Shown in pieces: positions 34,613 through 44,452 of a stretch of DNA of 64,000 nt; the stretch's first letter is position 1; each line of letters begins with the position of its first letter. The stretch is from Sphingobacteriales bacterium. Lineage in GTDB: Bacteria; Bacteroidota; Bacteroidia; Chitinophagales; UBA2359. The notes beneath the pieces are model-generated. The model was not told where the DNA came from. It did not search any database and worked only from the letters and a program-made list of their open reading frames with translations. A program made the translations under genes and the position numbers. The stretch lies in NCBI GenBank assembly GCA_016700115.1, contig CP064999.1:4340001-4404000 (forward strand), read 5' to 3'.

Positions 34613-35230
34613 TTAGAAACTACTGCTGATTTGGTTGGCAAAATTGATGGCCAAAGAAGGTTTAAAGGCTAAGGTGAAAAAAATCCCAAAAATGGCTCCA
34701 TAAAAATGGGCATTGTGCCCAATATTGTCATTTACATTTCGAGCGGCATAATAAGAATAGGCTAAATACAACACTCCTATTATAACTGCTTTAATTGGGA
34801 TGAAAGGGAAGAATATAAAATTCAGGTCTGCCCAGGGGTTGAACAAAATAAACGTAAATACAACAGAAGAAACTGCCCCGGAAGCACCTAAACTTGCGTA
34901 ATAAGGGTTGTTTTTATGCTTAAAAAAACTGTACATTTCTGATGCAATCAACCCACCTATATATAGAAGAACATATAACATATTCGCAACTTTTCCAAAA
35001 GTTGCGGCATAATATGCTTCAACGATACTGCCAAATTGATACAATACAAACATGTTAAACAACAAATGCATCCAATTTGCATGTATTAGTCCTGAACTGA
35101 TAAACCTGAAATATTCGTTGGTTCTGCTGATAGTGTAGGGCGAGAAAATTAGTTTTTGCCGCAATGGGTAGTTTGTAAAAGCCAGGTATGAGGTAATGCA
35201 AGTAATTACGACAAAAAGAATGGTAAACAT
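34613..35230 (-). CDS. rhomboid family intramembrane serine protease
   Basis: A 205-residue inner-membrane protein with six hydrophobic segments. The catalytic serine lies in ASLGASGAVSS and the partner histidine in IGHNAHFYGAIFG; the HANWMHLLFNMFVLYQFG segment carries the conserved His and Asn of the rhomboid L1/TM2 region. Rhomboids cut single-pass membrane proteins within the bilayer; the target here is unknown. ATG start at 35230. No neighbour suggests a partner. Confidence 0.9.
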   Translation of the reverse strand: MFTILFVVITCITSYLAFTNYPLRQKLIFSPYTISRTNEYFRFISSGLIHANWMHLLFNMFVLYQFGSIVEAYYAATFGKVANMLYVLLYIGGLIASEMYSFFKHKNNPYYASLGASGAVSSVVFTFILFNPWADLNFIFFPFIPIKAVIIGVLYLAYSYYAARNVNDNIGHNAHFYGAIFGIFFTLAFKPSLAINFANQISSSF

Positions 35231-35384
35231 GCCGGTTTATTATTACTAAATGAAAATATTGGATGAATATGACCGCAAAATGTGAAAAAAATCATTCAAA
35301 CAAAAGTAAGAACAAAGAAGAATGGTAACAGTTGACCATAAAGCAGATAAATTATAATCTGTAGATGCTAAACCTCTGAAGGAA

Positions 35385-35416
35385 TTGCAACCTTTACAGG
35401 CTAAACATTATCTTTG
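35385..35416 (+). promoter_or_regulatory. promoter of rpe, immediately before its start codon
   Basis: TTG at 35385-35387, a 21-base spacer, then TATCTTTG at 35409-35416, a good match to the -33/-7 consensus. The -7 element ends only four bases before the ATG at 35421, so transcription should begin at or within a few bases of the start codon (leaderless or nearly so). Confidence 0.6.
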
Positions 35417-35420
35417 CAGC

Positions 35421-36092
35421 ATGAAATTGCATAAGATAGCTCCTTCTATGTTATCGGCAAATTTTGCCAATCTTTTACCGGATATTGAAATGGTGAACCG
35501 AAGCCAGGCCGATTGGTTTCATTTGGATGTAATGGACGGACATTTTGTACCTAACATTTCTTTTGGTTTTCCGGTGTTGCAGGCAATTCAAAAACACGCA
35601 ACAAAGCCACTCGATGTCCACCTAATGATTAACAACCCCGATCTGTATCTTCAACAATTCTGTAAATCGGGTGCTAATATTCTGACGGTTCATTTTGAAG
35701 CCTGCACACATTTGCATCGAACAGTTTATGCCATCAAAGAATTAGGAATGAAAGCAGGAGTTGCTCTTAATCCTCACACTCCAATTCATTTTTTAGAGTC
35801 CATAATAGCCGATCTTGATTTAGTTTGCCTGATGTCCGTAAATCCAGGATTTGGTGGACAAAAATTCATTCCATATACTTTGGTTAAAATCAGACAATTA
35901 AAAACACTTATCCATCAAACTCAATCCAATGCTTTGATTGAAATTGACGGCGGTGTTGATCTTTCCAATTATCAGACTCTGATTGATAATGGTGCTGATG
36001 TTTTGGTTGCCGGTAGCGCTGTCTTCAATACCCCCGACCCTACAGCAACCATTGCCAAACTAAAATCGGCAGCCAATAACGTCATCATTTAA
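35421..36092 (+). CDS. rpe: ribulose-phosphate 3-epimerase
   Basis: Interconverts ribulose-5-phosphate and xylulose-5-phosphate in the pentose phosphate pathway. From the ATG at 35421 it has 223 residues, the normal length. A TTG at 35385 in the same frame falls inside the -33 element and is rejected. Motifs: MKLHKIAPSMLSANFANL, WFHLDVMDGHFVPNISFG, LDVHLMINNP, MSVNPGFGGQKFIP, and EIDGGVDLSNYQTLIDNGAD, with the metal ligands in HLDVMDGH and the phosphate-binding GSAVFNTPDP at the end. The TonB receptor gene follows after 49 bases. Confidence 0.96.
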   Translation: MKLHKIAPSMLSANFANLLPDIEMVNRSQADWFHLDVMDGHFVPNISFGFPVLQAIQKHATKPLDVHLMINNPDLYLQQFCKSGANILTVHFEACTHLHRTVYAIKELGMKAGVALNPHTPIHFLESIIADLDLVCLMSVNPGFGGQKFIPYTLVKIRQLKTLIHQTQSNALIEIDGGVDLSNYQTLIDNGADVLVAGSAVFNTPDPTATIAKLKSAANNVII

Positions 36093-36141
36093 TTTTTTAC
36101 TTTCGCTGCCTTTAGATAATGACTATCAACAAATTCAATCT

Positions 36142-38667
36142 ATGCCTTTTAGACATATCATAGCAAGTATTATACTGATGCTTGCCTTTTTATATGCTTA
36201 CACTCAGGAAACTCCTTATGTATATGGACGTGTAACCGATCATCTTGGACAAAAGATGACCGGAGTCAATATTTATTTTTCGGCAAGTAATGTTTACGGA
36301 ACAACCACAGATGTAAATGGTTATTACAAAGTTTTTGTACCTAAACAGCAAATTTTGACCATTCGTTTTAGTTTTACCGGATTCAAAACCGAAGAAGCTC
36401 AGTTTTGGTTAGAGTCCGGACAAATCAGGGAGATAAATATAGTCCTTTATCCGGACGACAAATTGTTGGAAACACAATTGATTTTAGCCAAATCTCGGAA
36501 AGCCAGTGCAATCACGAAGCTCAACCCTAAAGATGTTGAAACCATTGCCAGTGTAACAGGCGGAATTACCCCAATTCTTAGAACTATGCCCGGCGTTGTT
36601 TCCAATAATGAACTTAGTCAGCAATATTCGGTCAGAGGGGGTAATTTTGATGAAAATCTGGTTTATGTGAATGATTTTGAAATTTACCGCCCTTTTTTAG
36701 TCCGTTCCGGACAACAGGAAGGATTAGGATTTATCAACACTGATTTGATATCTTCAATCAATTTTTCCTCGGGTGGTTTCGAAGCAAAATATGGCGACAA
36801 AATGTCCTCAGTACTGGATGTTAAATATAAAAAACCCACTGAGTTTAAAGGTTCTGCTGAAATCAGTTTGTTAGGGGCTTCTGCCCATTTGGAAGGGATT
36901 GGTGCCCGTAAAAAAATGACTTATGTTGCAGGTTTCAGGCAGTGGTCAAATCAATATATTTTGAATGCCCTTCCCACAGAAGGGCAATATCGCCCTTCAT
37001 TTACCGATTTTCAAACCTATTTTACCTTCAAACCACATATAGATTGGGAAATTGAGGCAATAGGGAATATCACTCGAAATTCATACCGTTTTATACCGGT
37101 ATCTTCAGAAACAAGTTTTGGAACTTTTAACGATGCCCTAAAACTTCAGGTTTATTTTGACGGACAAGAGCGTGATAGATATGAAACTTTTATGGGAGGG
37201 ATTGCGGCAACGTATAACCTTCCAAACAACAAACTCAGGTTAAAATGGCTGACTTCTGCCTATTCAACCCGTGAAACTGAAGCCTTTGACATTATAGGTC
37301 AATATTATATAGGGGAGGTTGAAAAAAATCTGGGCGAAGATGAATTTGGTGATATTACCCGAATTTTAGGAGTTGGAACTTATCACGATTGGGCAAGAAA
37401 CAAACTAAAAGCCATTATTGCCAATGTCGAACATCGCGGATATGCTGATTTAAAAGGCAATTTCCTTTCATGGGGCTTAAAATATCAACATGAATTTATC
37501 ACCGATCAGATAAATGAATGGTATAGGATTGACTCAGCCGGGTATAACCTTCCCCAACTGCCTGATGAAATTGTGATGACCGACCGGTTGCGAACACAAT
37601 TCGATTTATCTTCCAACCGTTTGTCCGGTTTTGTTCAGGATGAATGGCAGTTTGGCAATAACTGGAATTTTACCGGAGGTTTGAGATTTAATTATTGGGA
37701 TTTAAACAATGAATTTCTTGTAGCACCTCGCCTTCAGATTTCATGGAATCCTACTTTTAAAGCGGCTACTGACTCTACACTTAAAACCGGTAGCCGAAAT
37801 ATTTCTTTCAGATTGGCCACCGGTGCTTACCATCAACCGGCATTTTACCGTGAAATGAGAAGTTTGACCGGAGAATTAAATACTGATTTGCTTTCTCAAA
37901 AATCTGCTCATATCGTTTTAGGCACCGATTACAATTTTTTTATTTTTAACCGCCCCTTCAAACTAACTGCAGAAGCATATTACAAATATCTATGGCAGAT
38001 TGTGCCTTATAATATCGAAAATGTATTGATCCGTTATTTTGCAGAAAACTCTGCCAATGGATATGCAACAGGAATTGATATGCGTTTGTACGGTGAATTT
38101 GTCAAAGGAACCGACTCTTGGGTAAGCTTATCCGTGATGCAAACAAAAGAAGATCTGAAAAACGACTTTTATTACCGTTACTTTAACGAAGAAGGACAAG
38201 AAATTAACCCCCGTATCACCGGAGAAACCCCTGCCGACAGTTTACAGGTTAATGTTGGATTCGTACCCCGCCCAACCGACCAAAGGGTGAATTTCGGCAT
38301 GTTTTTTCAGGATTATTGGCCTACCAACAAAAACTTTAAAGTTCACCTAAGTTTACTTTTCGGATCAGGACTGGCTTTTAGCCCGCCTGCTTCTCCAAAA
38401 TTGAGAAATGCTTTTCGGATTCCTCCCTATCGCAGAATAGATATAGGTTTCTCTGCTCAATTATTTGACAAAAATCGAAAAGAAATTCCTGAAAAAAGTC
38501 CAATGCGGTACTTTGAAAGCATCTGGGCTTCGGTAGAAGTGTTCAACTTATTGGGCATTTCCAATACTATTTCCTATAATTTCATCAGAGCACAAGACCT
38601 GATATTCGGAGTTCCGAATTATCTGACAGCCCGAAGATTAAATGCCCGGATTATTGTTAAGTTTTAA
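36142..38667 (+). CDS. TonB-dependent receptor
   Basis: Outer-membrane receptor of 841 residues. After a signal peptide (HIIASIILMLAFLYAYTQ) come a CarboxypepD_reg-like domain (VYGRVTDHLGQKMTGVNIYF, residues about 28-100), a plug domain with PILRTMPGVVSNNELSQQYS, SVRGGNFDENLVYVNDFEIY and KYGDKMSSVLDVKYKKP (about 140-235), and a beta barrel ending NYLTARRLNARIIVKF, with the terminal Phe usual for barrel proteins. Unlike the receptor at 16.6 kb it has no DUF4249 or SusD neighbour, so its ligand cannot be guessed. It lies between rpe and the signal peptidase pair. Confidence 0.92.
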   Translation: MPFRHIIASIILMLAFLYAYTQETPYVYGRVTDHLGQKMTGVNIYFSASNVYGTTTDVNGYYKVFVPKQQILTIRFSFTGFKTEEAQFWLESGQIREINIVLYPDDKLLETQLILAKSRKASAITKLNPKDVETIASVTGGITPILRTMPGVVSNNELSQQYSVRGGNFDENLVYVNDFEIYRPFLVRSGQQEGLGFINTDLISSINFSSGGFEAKYGDKMSSVLDVKYKKPTEFKGSAEISLLGASAHLEGIGARKKMTYVAGFRQWSNQYILNALPTEGQYRPSFTDFQTYFTFKPHIDWEIEAIGNITRNSYRFIPVSSETSFGTFNDALKLQVYFDGQERDRYETFMGGIAATYNLPNNKLRLKWLTSAYSTRETEAFDIIGQYYIGEVEKNLGEDEFGDITRILGVGTYHDWARNKLKAIIANVEHRGYADLKGNFLSWGLKYQHEFITDQINEWYRIDSAGYNLPQLPDEIVMTDRLRTQFDLSSNRLSGFVQDEWQFGNNWNFTGGLRFNYWDLNNEFLVAPRLQISWNPTFKAATDSTLKTGSRNISFRLATGAYHQPAFYREMRSLTGELNTDLLSQKSAHIVLGTDYNFFIFNRPFKLTAEAYYKYLWQIVPYNIENVLIRYFAENSANGYATGIDMRLYGEFVKGTDSWVSLSVMQTKEDLKNDFYYRYFNEEGQEINPRITGETPADSLQVNVGFVPRPTDQRVNFGMFFQDYWPTNKNFKVHLSLLFGSGLAFSPPASPKLRNAFRIPPYRRIDIGFSAQLFDKNRKEIPEKSPMRYFESIWASVEVFNLLGISNTISYNFIRAQDLIFGVPNYLTARRLNARIIVKF

Positions 38668-38717
38668 TTCCATCCCTATTCTAAAATGCCTGCTTTAACT
38701 GTAAGTTTTAGTGTAGA

Positions 38718-38750
38718 TTTGCTACTATTCTAACTGTTTCATTATATTTG
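38718..38750 (+). promoter_or_regulatory. promoter of the signal peptidase pair
   Basis: TTTG at 38718-38721, 21 bases, then TATATTTG at 38743-38750, a good match to the Bacteroidota consensus. It is followed by a 60-base leader to the ATG at 38811. Confidence 0.65.
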
Positions 38751-38810
38751 CATTTTATAGCTTTCTAAGTTTATTGTTTTTAAAATTAACCGTTTAACGT
38801 TATATTTAAC

Positions 38811-39899
38811 ATGTCTAAAACAACTGAAATAGGGCCCAACGCCAAAAAAGAAACCAAAAAGAAATCATTGAAAAGAGAGATTCTGGAACTACTTTTTATT
38901 GCCTTGGTACTTGTTCCGCTTATCAATATGTTTCTGCTTCAATCCTATGCCATCCCTACTTCTTCTATGGAAGGCACTATGTTGGTTGGTGATAAATTGT
39001 TTGTGAGCAAACTACATTTCGGACCTCGTGTGCCAATGACCCCTTTGGCCATACCTTATGTTCACAATTCTATTTTCGGGATGCCTTCTTTTACTACAAT
39101 TTTATCTCTTCCTTACAAAAGACTTCCGGGATTTAGAGACATAACCCGTGACGATATTGTTGTTTTCAATTATCCCCCGGAAGTTGATAAAGATATTCCT
39201 GTTGACAAGCGAACAAATTATGTTAAGCGTTGTGTTGCACAGGCAGGCGATACACTTCAAATTATTGACAGTCAGGTTTATATTGATAGTAAGCCGGTTG
39301 TAAACAAACCCGGTCTTCAACATGCCTACATGGTTAAAACCTCAAGCCCTTTTAATCCAAAAGTCAAAGACAAGTTGAGAATTAGCGAAGTATTCCAAGG
39401 GAATGAAGTTGGGACTTATATAATGATGTTGACGGATGCCAATTTTGCCGAAATCAAGAAAATGTCTAACATAGACACTATTTATAAAGTAGTGCGTCCA
39501 AAAATGGAATCTGATTCAAGAGTTTATCCATTCAAGGAAACCTTGTCCTGGAATATTGATAATTACGGACCAATTTATGTGCCCAAAAAAGGAGATAAAA
39601 TTACTTTAACAGAAGGTAATTACAGTATTTATGAAACTCCGATCAAAAAATATGAAAACAATCCGTCTTTAGAATGGAAAAATGGTCAAGCACACTTGAA
39701 TGGTCAGCCCATCAGTGAATATCAGTTTAAAATGAACTATTATTTTATGATGGGAGATAACCGGCATAATTCTGAAGACTCTCGATATTGGGGATTTGTT
39801 CCGGAAGATCATATCGTTGGTAAACCCGTATTTGTTTGGTTATCGAGTAACCCCTTCTTTAATATACGGTGGGATAAAAGTATGAGAACCGTAGATTAA
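38811..39899 (+). CDS. lepB: signal peptidase I, first of two
   Basis: Cleaves signal peptides of exported proteins at the outer face of the inner membrane. The protein has 362 residues, one N-terminal transmembrane segment (EILELLFIALVLVPLINMFL) and the serine-lysine dyad: Ser in AIPTSSMEGTMLVGDKLFV, Lys in YVKRCVAQAGDTL. The box E-type motif is MMGDNRHNSEDSRYWGFVPE. Between them lies an insertion of about 120 residues (LMLTDANFAEIKKMSNIDTI and the KYENNPSLEWKNG region), making it longer than E. coli LepB; this is common in Bacteroidota. The second copy follows after about 50 bases. Confidence 0.94.
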   Translation: MSKTTEIGPNAKKETKKKSLKREILELLFIALVLVPLINMFLLQSYAIPTSSMEGTMLVGDKLFVSKLHFGPRVPMTPLAIPYVHNSIFGMPSFTTILSLPYKRLPGFRDITRDDIVVFNYPPEVDKDIPVDKRTNYVKRCVAQAGDTLQIIDSQVYIDSKPVVNKPGLQHAYMVKTSSPFNPKVKDKLRISEVFQGNEVGTYIMMLTDANFAEIKKMSNIDTIYKVVRPKMESDSRVYPFKETLSWNIDNYGPIYVPKKGDKITLTEGNYSIYETPIKKYENNPSLEWKNGQAHLNGQPISEYQFKMNYYFMMGDNRHNSEDSRYWGFVPEDHIVGKPVFVWLSSNPFFNIRWDKSMRTVD

Positions 39900-39948
39900 T
39901 TTATTTAGCTCTCTTTTTGTGTTTTTTTTTGTTTGTAGTCAGTCAGGC

Positions 39949-41016
39949 ATGAAATTAACATCCTTGCGCGAGTGGTTTTGGGCAGCTTTCATTGCATTTT
40001 TACTGACCATTTTGGTGCGAACTTTTTTGATTGAAGCCTTTACTATTCCCACTTCTTCGATGGAAAAAACCCTGCTTGTAGGAGACAATCTTATAGTCAA
40101 CAAGTTTGTATATGGTCTCAGATTGCCGGTAACCCCGTTTTCGCTGCCTTTTTCTCATAATACACTGCCTTTTGGGTGGGGTAAATCTTATATTGATTGT
40201 TGCAAACTTCCTTATATCCGTTTGCCCAAAATCAGTAACATAAAAAGACAGGATGTTGTCGTGTTTAATTATCCAATGGATAAAAGCCGACCGTTAGATA
40301 AACGAGACCACTTTATCAAACGATGTGTTGCTTTACCCGGCGATACTTTAGTCCTTGTAAATAGGAGAATTTATATAAACAATAAAGAGGAAAGTCAGCC
40401 CGAATTTTTACAATTCAATTATTTTTTGCGAACTGATGGAACACCTATCAATTCTCAAATTTTAACAGATTACAATATTACCGAAGGTGGATTGCGAACT
40501 GAAAAAGGTGATTTATACGAATATGCCTTAACCGCTTCTCAGATTGAAAAGGTTAAAAGCATACCGAATATTATTAAAATCGATTCCATTATCAGAGATA
40601 AGGGGGTTCGCAATCCACATGAACAGGTTTTTCCAAATGATTTTGAGAATTTTCCATGGAATATTGACAACTATGGGCCGGTAGTTATTCCTGAAAAAGG
40701 TGCCACTATTGATCTGACTTTACAAAATCTGTCACTATTCAGTTACCTGATAGAACACCATGAGGGTAACACAATTTTAGTGTCGAATAATAAGATTTTA
40801 ATCAATGGGGTAATTGCCGAAAAATATACTTTTCGTAAGGACTATTATTTTATGATGGGAGATAACCGCCAAAACTCACAAGATTCAAGAATTTGGGGCT
40901 TTGTTCCAGAAGACCATATTGTTGGTAAGGCCATCTTAGTATGGATGTCTGTTAAGCCCGGAGGCAAATTCCCCAAAGATTTGAGATGGGACAGAGTCTT
41001 CAAACGAGTAAAGTAG
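39949..41016 (+). CDS. lepB: signal peptidase I, second of two
   Basis: A paralogue of the preceding protein, 355 residues from the ATG at 39949; a GTG at 39919 in frame would add ten residues and is less likely. Transmembrane segment WFWAAFIAFLLTILVRTFLI; catalytic Ser in TIPTSSMEKTLLVGDNL; Lys in HFIKRCVALPGDTL; and MMGDNRQNSQDSRIWGFVPE. The insert between these motifs is the same length as in its neighbour, but its sequence has diverged strongly, so the two may differ in substrate preference. It ends before a bidirectional hairpin. Confidence 0.94.
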   Translation: MKLTSLREWFWAAFIAFLLTILVRTFLIEAFTIPTSSMEKTLLVGDNLIVNKFVYGLRLPVTPFSLPFSHNTLPFGWGKSYIDCCKLPYIRLPKISNIKRQDVVVFNYPMDKSRPLDKRDHFIKRCVALPGDTLVLVNRRIYINNKEESQPEFLQFNYFLRTDGTPINSQILTDYNITEGGLRTEKGDLYEYALTASQIEKVKSIPNIIKIDSIIRDKGVRNPHEQVFPNDFENFPWNIDNYGPVVIPEKGATIDLTLQNLSLFSYLIEHHEGNTILVSNNKILINGVIAEKYTFRKDYYFMMGDNRQNSQDSRIWGFVPEDHIVGKAILVWMSVKPGGKFPKDLRWDRVFKRVK

Positions 41017-41024
41017 ATAAAAAA

Positions 41025-41071
41025 AAGGCAGCCCCTAAACAACTTTACCGGTCGTATTATGGGTCTGCCTT
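41025..41071. terminator. bidirectional hairpin after the signal peptidases
   Basis: AAGGCAG (41025-41031) pairs with CTGCCTT (41065-41071), with further C/G pairing inside, between the converging lepB and T9SS cytochrome genes. An A run lies on its left side, so on the minus strand it resembles a rho-independent terminator. Confidence 0.5.
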
Positions 41072-41095
41072 ACTATGACAAAATGACAATAACTA

Positions 41096-44000
41096 TTATT
41101 GTTTCAGTATTTTAAAGGTTTGTTGAACATTGTCAGTTTGCAAGCTAATGAGATATATGCCCTCAGGAAGATTGCTCACATCAAACATCAAATCATTAAG
41201 CCCAGCCTGTAGTTCAGTTTTAGATGTAAATACATTTTTCCCTGTTATATCGTAAAGGTTTACTAAAGTTAATCCATCTGCAAAAGCATATAGCTTAATA
41301 TCAAGTGTATAGTTAACCGGAACGGGCAAGATGCTTATGATTTCAAATTGTTCGTTGTTGCGTGTCAAAGACACAATTCCTAAAATTTGACTGCTGCCAT
41401 CAAAATTAACCTGTATCAACCGGTAATATTGTAAACCTAAAGGTGCTTGTTTATCAAGATAACTATATGACATAGCAGTACTGCTATTTCCTGCCCCTTC
41501 TATTTGAGTAATATTCAGAAATTGTATGCCGTCTGTTGAATGTTGTAAAACAAAATGTTGATTATTAGTTTCAGTAGCTGTCATCCATCTCAACATGTTG
41601 CCATCGGGTTGAATTGTACCTGTAAATGATACAAGGCTTACAGGCACCGTACAAATAGGAAAACCTGATAACCCTTCAATACATCCGGTTGCATCTGTTA
41701 CAAGAATGCTATAGCCAATCCCTATATCGAAAGGCCCCAATTCTACAACTACATTTGATGCTAAAGCTAAGAAAACCGTATCATTAAAAGTAACCGCATA
41801 ATCTTCATTCATATTACCTCCGCTAACCATCAGCCTGACGATATATGTTGAAGTGGAACAATAGTTAATTTCCTGTGTGTTAATAACTATGGGTTCTTGC
41901 AGATCGCAAGGATCAACAAAAATTTCCATTAAGGGTACTAAAATGCTAAAACTCTCACCATCACCCAAAGTAACGGTAGCAGATTGACCAAACTCGTTTA
42001 CTCCTCCGGTGATTTCAAATCCTTCGGGTATTGTTAAAACATTGATTTCAATATAATAATCTCCTGGAGGAATAAAGTCAAAATAATAAAAACCATATTC
42101 ATTGGTATAAGTTGAAGCAGCCATTTCTCCGGTACCGGCATTGAAAAGAGTAACTAAAACTCCTTCTACTCCGGCTTCATTAAGCTCATCATAAATTCCA
42201 TCTGCAGTTTCATCGTTCCAGATAGCCCCACCCAAATTAGCAACCGGCATTTCTTCGCAGGTAAAACTTCCGCTGAATGTATAAGGCTCATTTGGGCATA
42301 AATCTGTGGGATCATAAAGGACAAAAACGAGTTCAGCAGTTTCTCCAATTTCAAGAGCATAAGTATTCCCGACAACATTTTCTCCACCGTTTAAAGAGTA
42401 TTCAACAAAAAACTGCTCGCAATATCCAACTAAAGAAACGGTGCAGGAAAGTTCGTTATATTCTAAAGCAGCCCCAAGATTTACATCCGGCAAAACAAAC
42501 ACGGTAAATGTTACATTCACTTCCGGACAATCTGCAGTAGCTGCAATAGATGCTGTATAGGTATAAAAAGTGCCGTCGCAATTATCTGAAGTTAAACCGG
42601 TAACATCAATTCCTATTCCGGTTTCGCCTGTTGACCAAAGTACATCATCTGGCAGTGCATTTAGAATATCTACTTTAAGTGTTAGAATCTCGCCCGTACC
42701 CGGACATAACAACATATCCGTAGGACTTGCAGGAGTTAATTCCGGACACTCGGCAGGCAAATCGCAAATGTAATTGTATTCAAAGTGAGAGGAGCATCCA
42801 TTTTCATCAGTCATTACAATTATATCTGTTGTACCTGAAAGAATATCGTTCATAGCAAATGAATTTTCGCCCAATGGAAATACTTCAAATCCGGCAACTG
42901 AATTAAAAAAAATCTCTCCTCCACCAGGAGTTTCACAATTAAAAACAACATTGTATGTCAGTCCATCAGGTGAACATGTTACACTTGAACTCAAAATAGA
43001 GGGAGGCTCAATACCTGTTATAGTAAAAAAAGCAGGATCACTTTCACAAGCATCAAGATCTATGGCTATAGCAGAAAATAATCCGGATTCTGGAATTTCG
43101 ATGCTTAATCCCGTCCCTATCAAATCTCCTTGTTCATTAAACCAGTTAACGGTCAGATTTTCGTCAAAAACAGTGGCATCAATAACAGGTAAACTTCCAC
43201 CTATACAAAATTGAGAATCTGAAACCAAAGGTGGATCAATATCGGGGCATTCAACAACCGGTGTATAAGTATTTAAACCGGAAGGATCATCTTCCGAAAA
43301 ACATTGGTAAAATGCTCCTAAAATTGGAGTAAAATCAGTAGTACCTGAAAAGGGAGCGTATTTACAATCTGTTCCATTATCTATTTTAACCAACGTCATG
43401 TTTTCGGTCGAGCATTCATTGCTAATCCAGCTATCCCCCGGATCTACACCAATCTGACCGATGACATCCACATTGTTAGTTCCATTAAAAAGCGCAATTG
43501 CATCGTTGCCATTATAAAGCATTTGAGTAGATAAAAGATCAGGTGTTAGCCCTGGTAATGCAAAATCAGTATGGCATACCAAAAAGTATCCCTCTGCCTC
43601 CAGAACTCCGCTGAGGTTAATGGTTTCATTTGGGGTTATGTTGCCATTGTTGTAAATATGAATTGCATATCCATCTAAGCTGATGTTTCCACCGGTTCCG
43701 TTGAAAATTTCAAGGCATTTGTTGAAAGATGTACCTTCAATATAAGAAGAAAATACTAAATCTGCACAAGCTGAAGCAGAACTTTCCAACGCACCGGTAT
43801 TGATCCATTCTCTTATAATTGCCACATCTTCCGGGCTTACAATTGGCCCTCCAAATGGCATATCGGGCTTGCCGGGACAATTTTCGACATTGGGGTCAAT
43901 TTGCCAGATTATTGGACTTGCATCGGCATTGAAGGGAACTATCGTGTTTCCGCAATCATTTCCTCCGGCCAATATTCCATCATAGGTAGTGATAAAGAAC

Positions 44001-44140
44001 CCGCTTGTACCCCCATGACAATTATTGCAGCCGTATGTCGTGATAAAATTTGTAACATCGGGATTATAGTAAAACGGTTGTGCAACAATTTGGTAACATG
44101 TAAAAAGCCACCATATAACAAAAAGTAAATGTTTTTTCAT
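41096..44140 (-). CDS. T9SS type A secreted protein with cytochrome c-like and lamin-tail domains
   Basis: A 1014-residue exported protein. Order: signal peptide (HLLFVIWWLFTCYQIVAQ); a small cytochrome domain with the haem-binding CNNCH (Cys38, Cys41, His42), AGGNDCGNTIVPFNAD and EDVAIIREWINTGALE, as in planctomycete-type cytochromes; a lamin-tail (LTD) domain (LDGYAIHIYNNGNI, GYFLVCHTDFALPG, LLYNGNDAIAL-like sequence); Ig-like regions; an SdrD B-like domain (GAIWNDETADGIYDELNEAG, NEYGFYYFDFIPPGDYYIE); and a C-terminal T9SS type A region ending LPEGIYLISLQTDNVQQTFK. It is divergent from a di-haem peroxidase gene, suggesting a surface redox role. Haem attachment is inferred from the motif. 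Confidence 0.82.
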   Translation of the reverse strand: MKKHLLFVIWWLFTCYQIVAQPFYYNPDVTNFITTYGCNNCHGGTSGFFITTYDGILAGGNDCGNTIVPFNADASPIIWQIDPNVENCPGKPDMPFGGPIVSPEDVAIIREWINTGALESSASACADLVFSSYIEGTSFNKCLEIFNGTGGNISLDGYAIHIYNNGNITPNETINLSGVLEAEGYFLVCHTDFALPGLTPDLLSTQMLYNGNDAIALFNGTNNVDVIGQIGVDPGDSWISNECSTENMTLVKIDNGTDCKYAPFSGTTDFTPILGAFYQCFSEDDPSGLNTYTPVVECPDIDPPLVSDSQFCIGGSLPVIDATVFDENLTVNWFNEQGDLIGTGLSIEIPESGLFSAIAIDLDACESDPAFFTITGIEPPSILSSSVTCSPDGLTYNVVFNCETPGGGEIFFNSVAGFEVFPLGENSFAMNDILSGTTDIIVMTDENGCSSHFEYNYICDLPAECPELTPASPTDMLLCPGTGEILTLKVDILNALPDDVLWSTGETGIGIDVTGLTSDNCDGTFYTYTASIAATADCPEVNVTFTVFVLPDVNLGAALEYNELSCTVSLVGYCEQFFVEYSLNGGENVVGNTYALEIGETAELVFVLYDPTDLCPNEPYTFSGSFTCEEMPVANLGGAIWNDETADGIYDELNEAGVEGVLVTLFNAGTGEMAASTYTNEYGFYYFDFIPPGDYYIEINVLTIPEGFEITGGVNEFGQSATVTLGDGESFSILVPLMEIFVDPCDLQEPIVINTQEINYCSTSTYIVRLMVSGGNMNEDYAVTFNDTVFLALASNVVVELGPFDIGIGYSILVTDATGCIEGLSGFPICTVPVSLVSFTGTIQPDGNMLRWMTATETNNQHFVLQHSTDGIQFLNITQIEGAGNSSTAMSYSYLDKQAPLGLQYYRLIQVNFDGSSQILGIVSLTRNNEQFEIISILPVPVNYTLDIKLYAFADGLTLVNLYDITGKNVFTSKTELQAGLNDLMFDVSNLPEGIYLISLQTDNVQQTFKILKQ

Positions 44141-44452
44141 TAGCTCAGTATTTTAGAAGTGTGTGTAAAAAAAGTTGTATCAATGTAGAGATTTTTTAAA
44201 AACAGAAAAAATTTTTACCTGAAAAACATGAAAAAACCAACATAAACACACTATAAATGATGATAGCTTACCAATTTTACAGTGTTTTTATTAAACCATT
44301 GTTCAAACTCTACTAAAAATCTAATGCTTTTGGAATAGGAAAGGCTATTAGATGGTCTAAGTTTTATTGACACTTTTTAACAATTTCAAAAGAAATGGAC
44401 TTTTATGAAGCTTTTGTTTTGAAAATGTTTTTATCAAAAACTAAATTAGATT
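44141..44452. other. divergent promoter region
   Basis: About 310 AT-rich bases between the T9SS cytochrome gene and the di-haem peroxidase gene, which must hold both promoters. A-tracts and T-tracts are frequent, but I found no clear TAnnTTTG element, repeat or hairpin. Confidence 0.5.

Noticed and set aside
35385..35420. Upstream TTG start of rpe
   Set aside because: It lies in the -33 element of a good promoter, and the residues it would add do not match the family.
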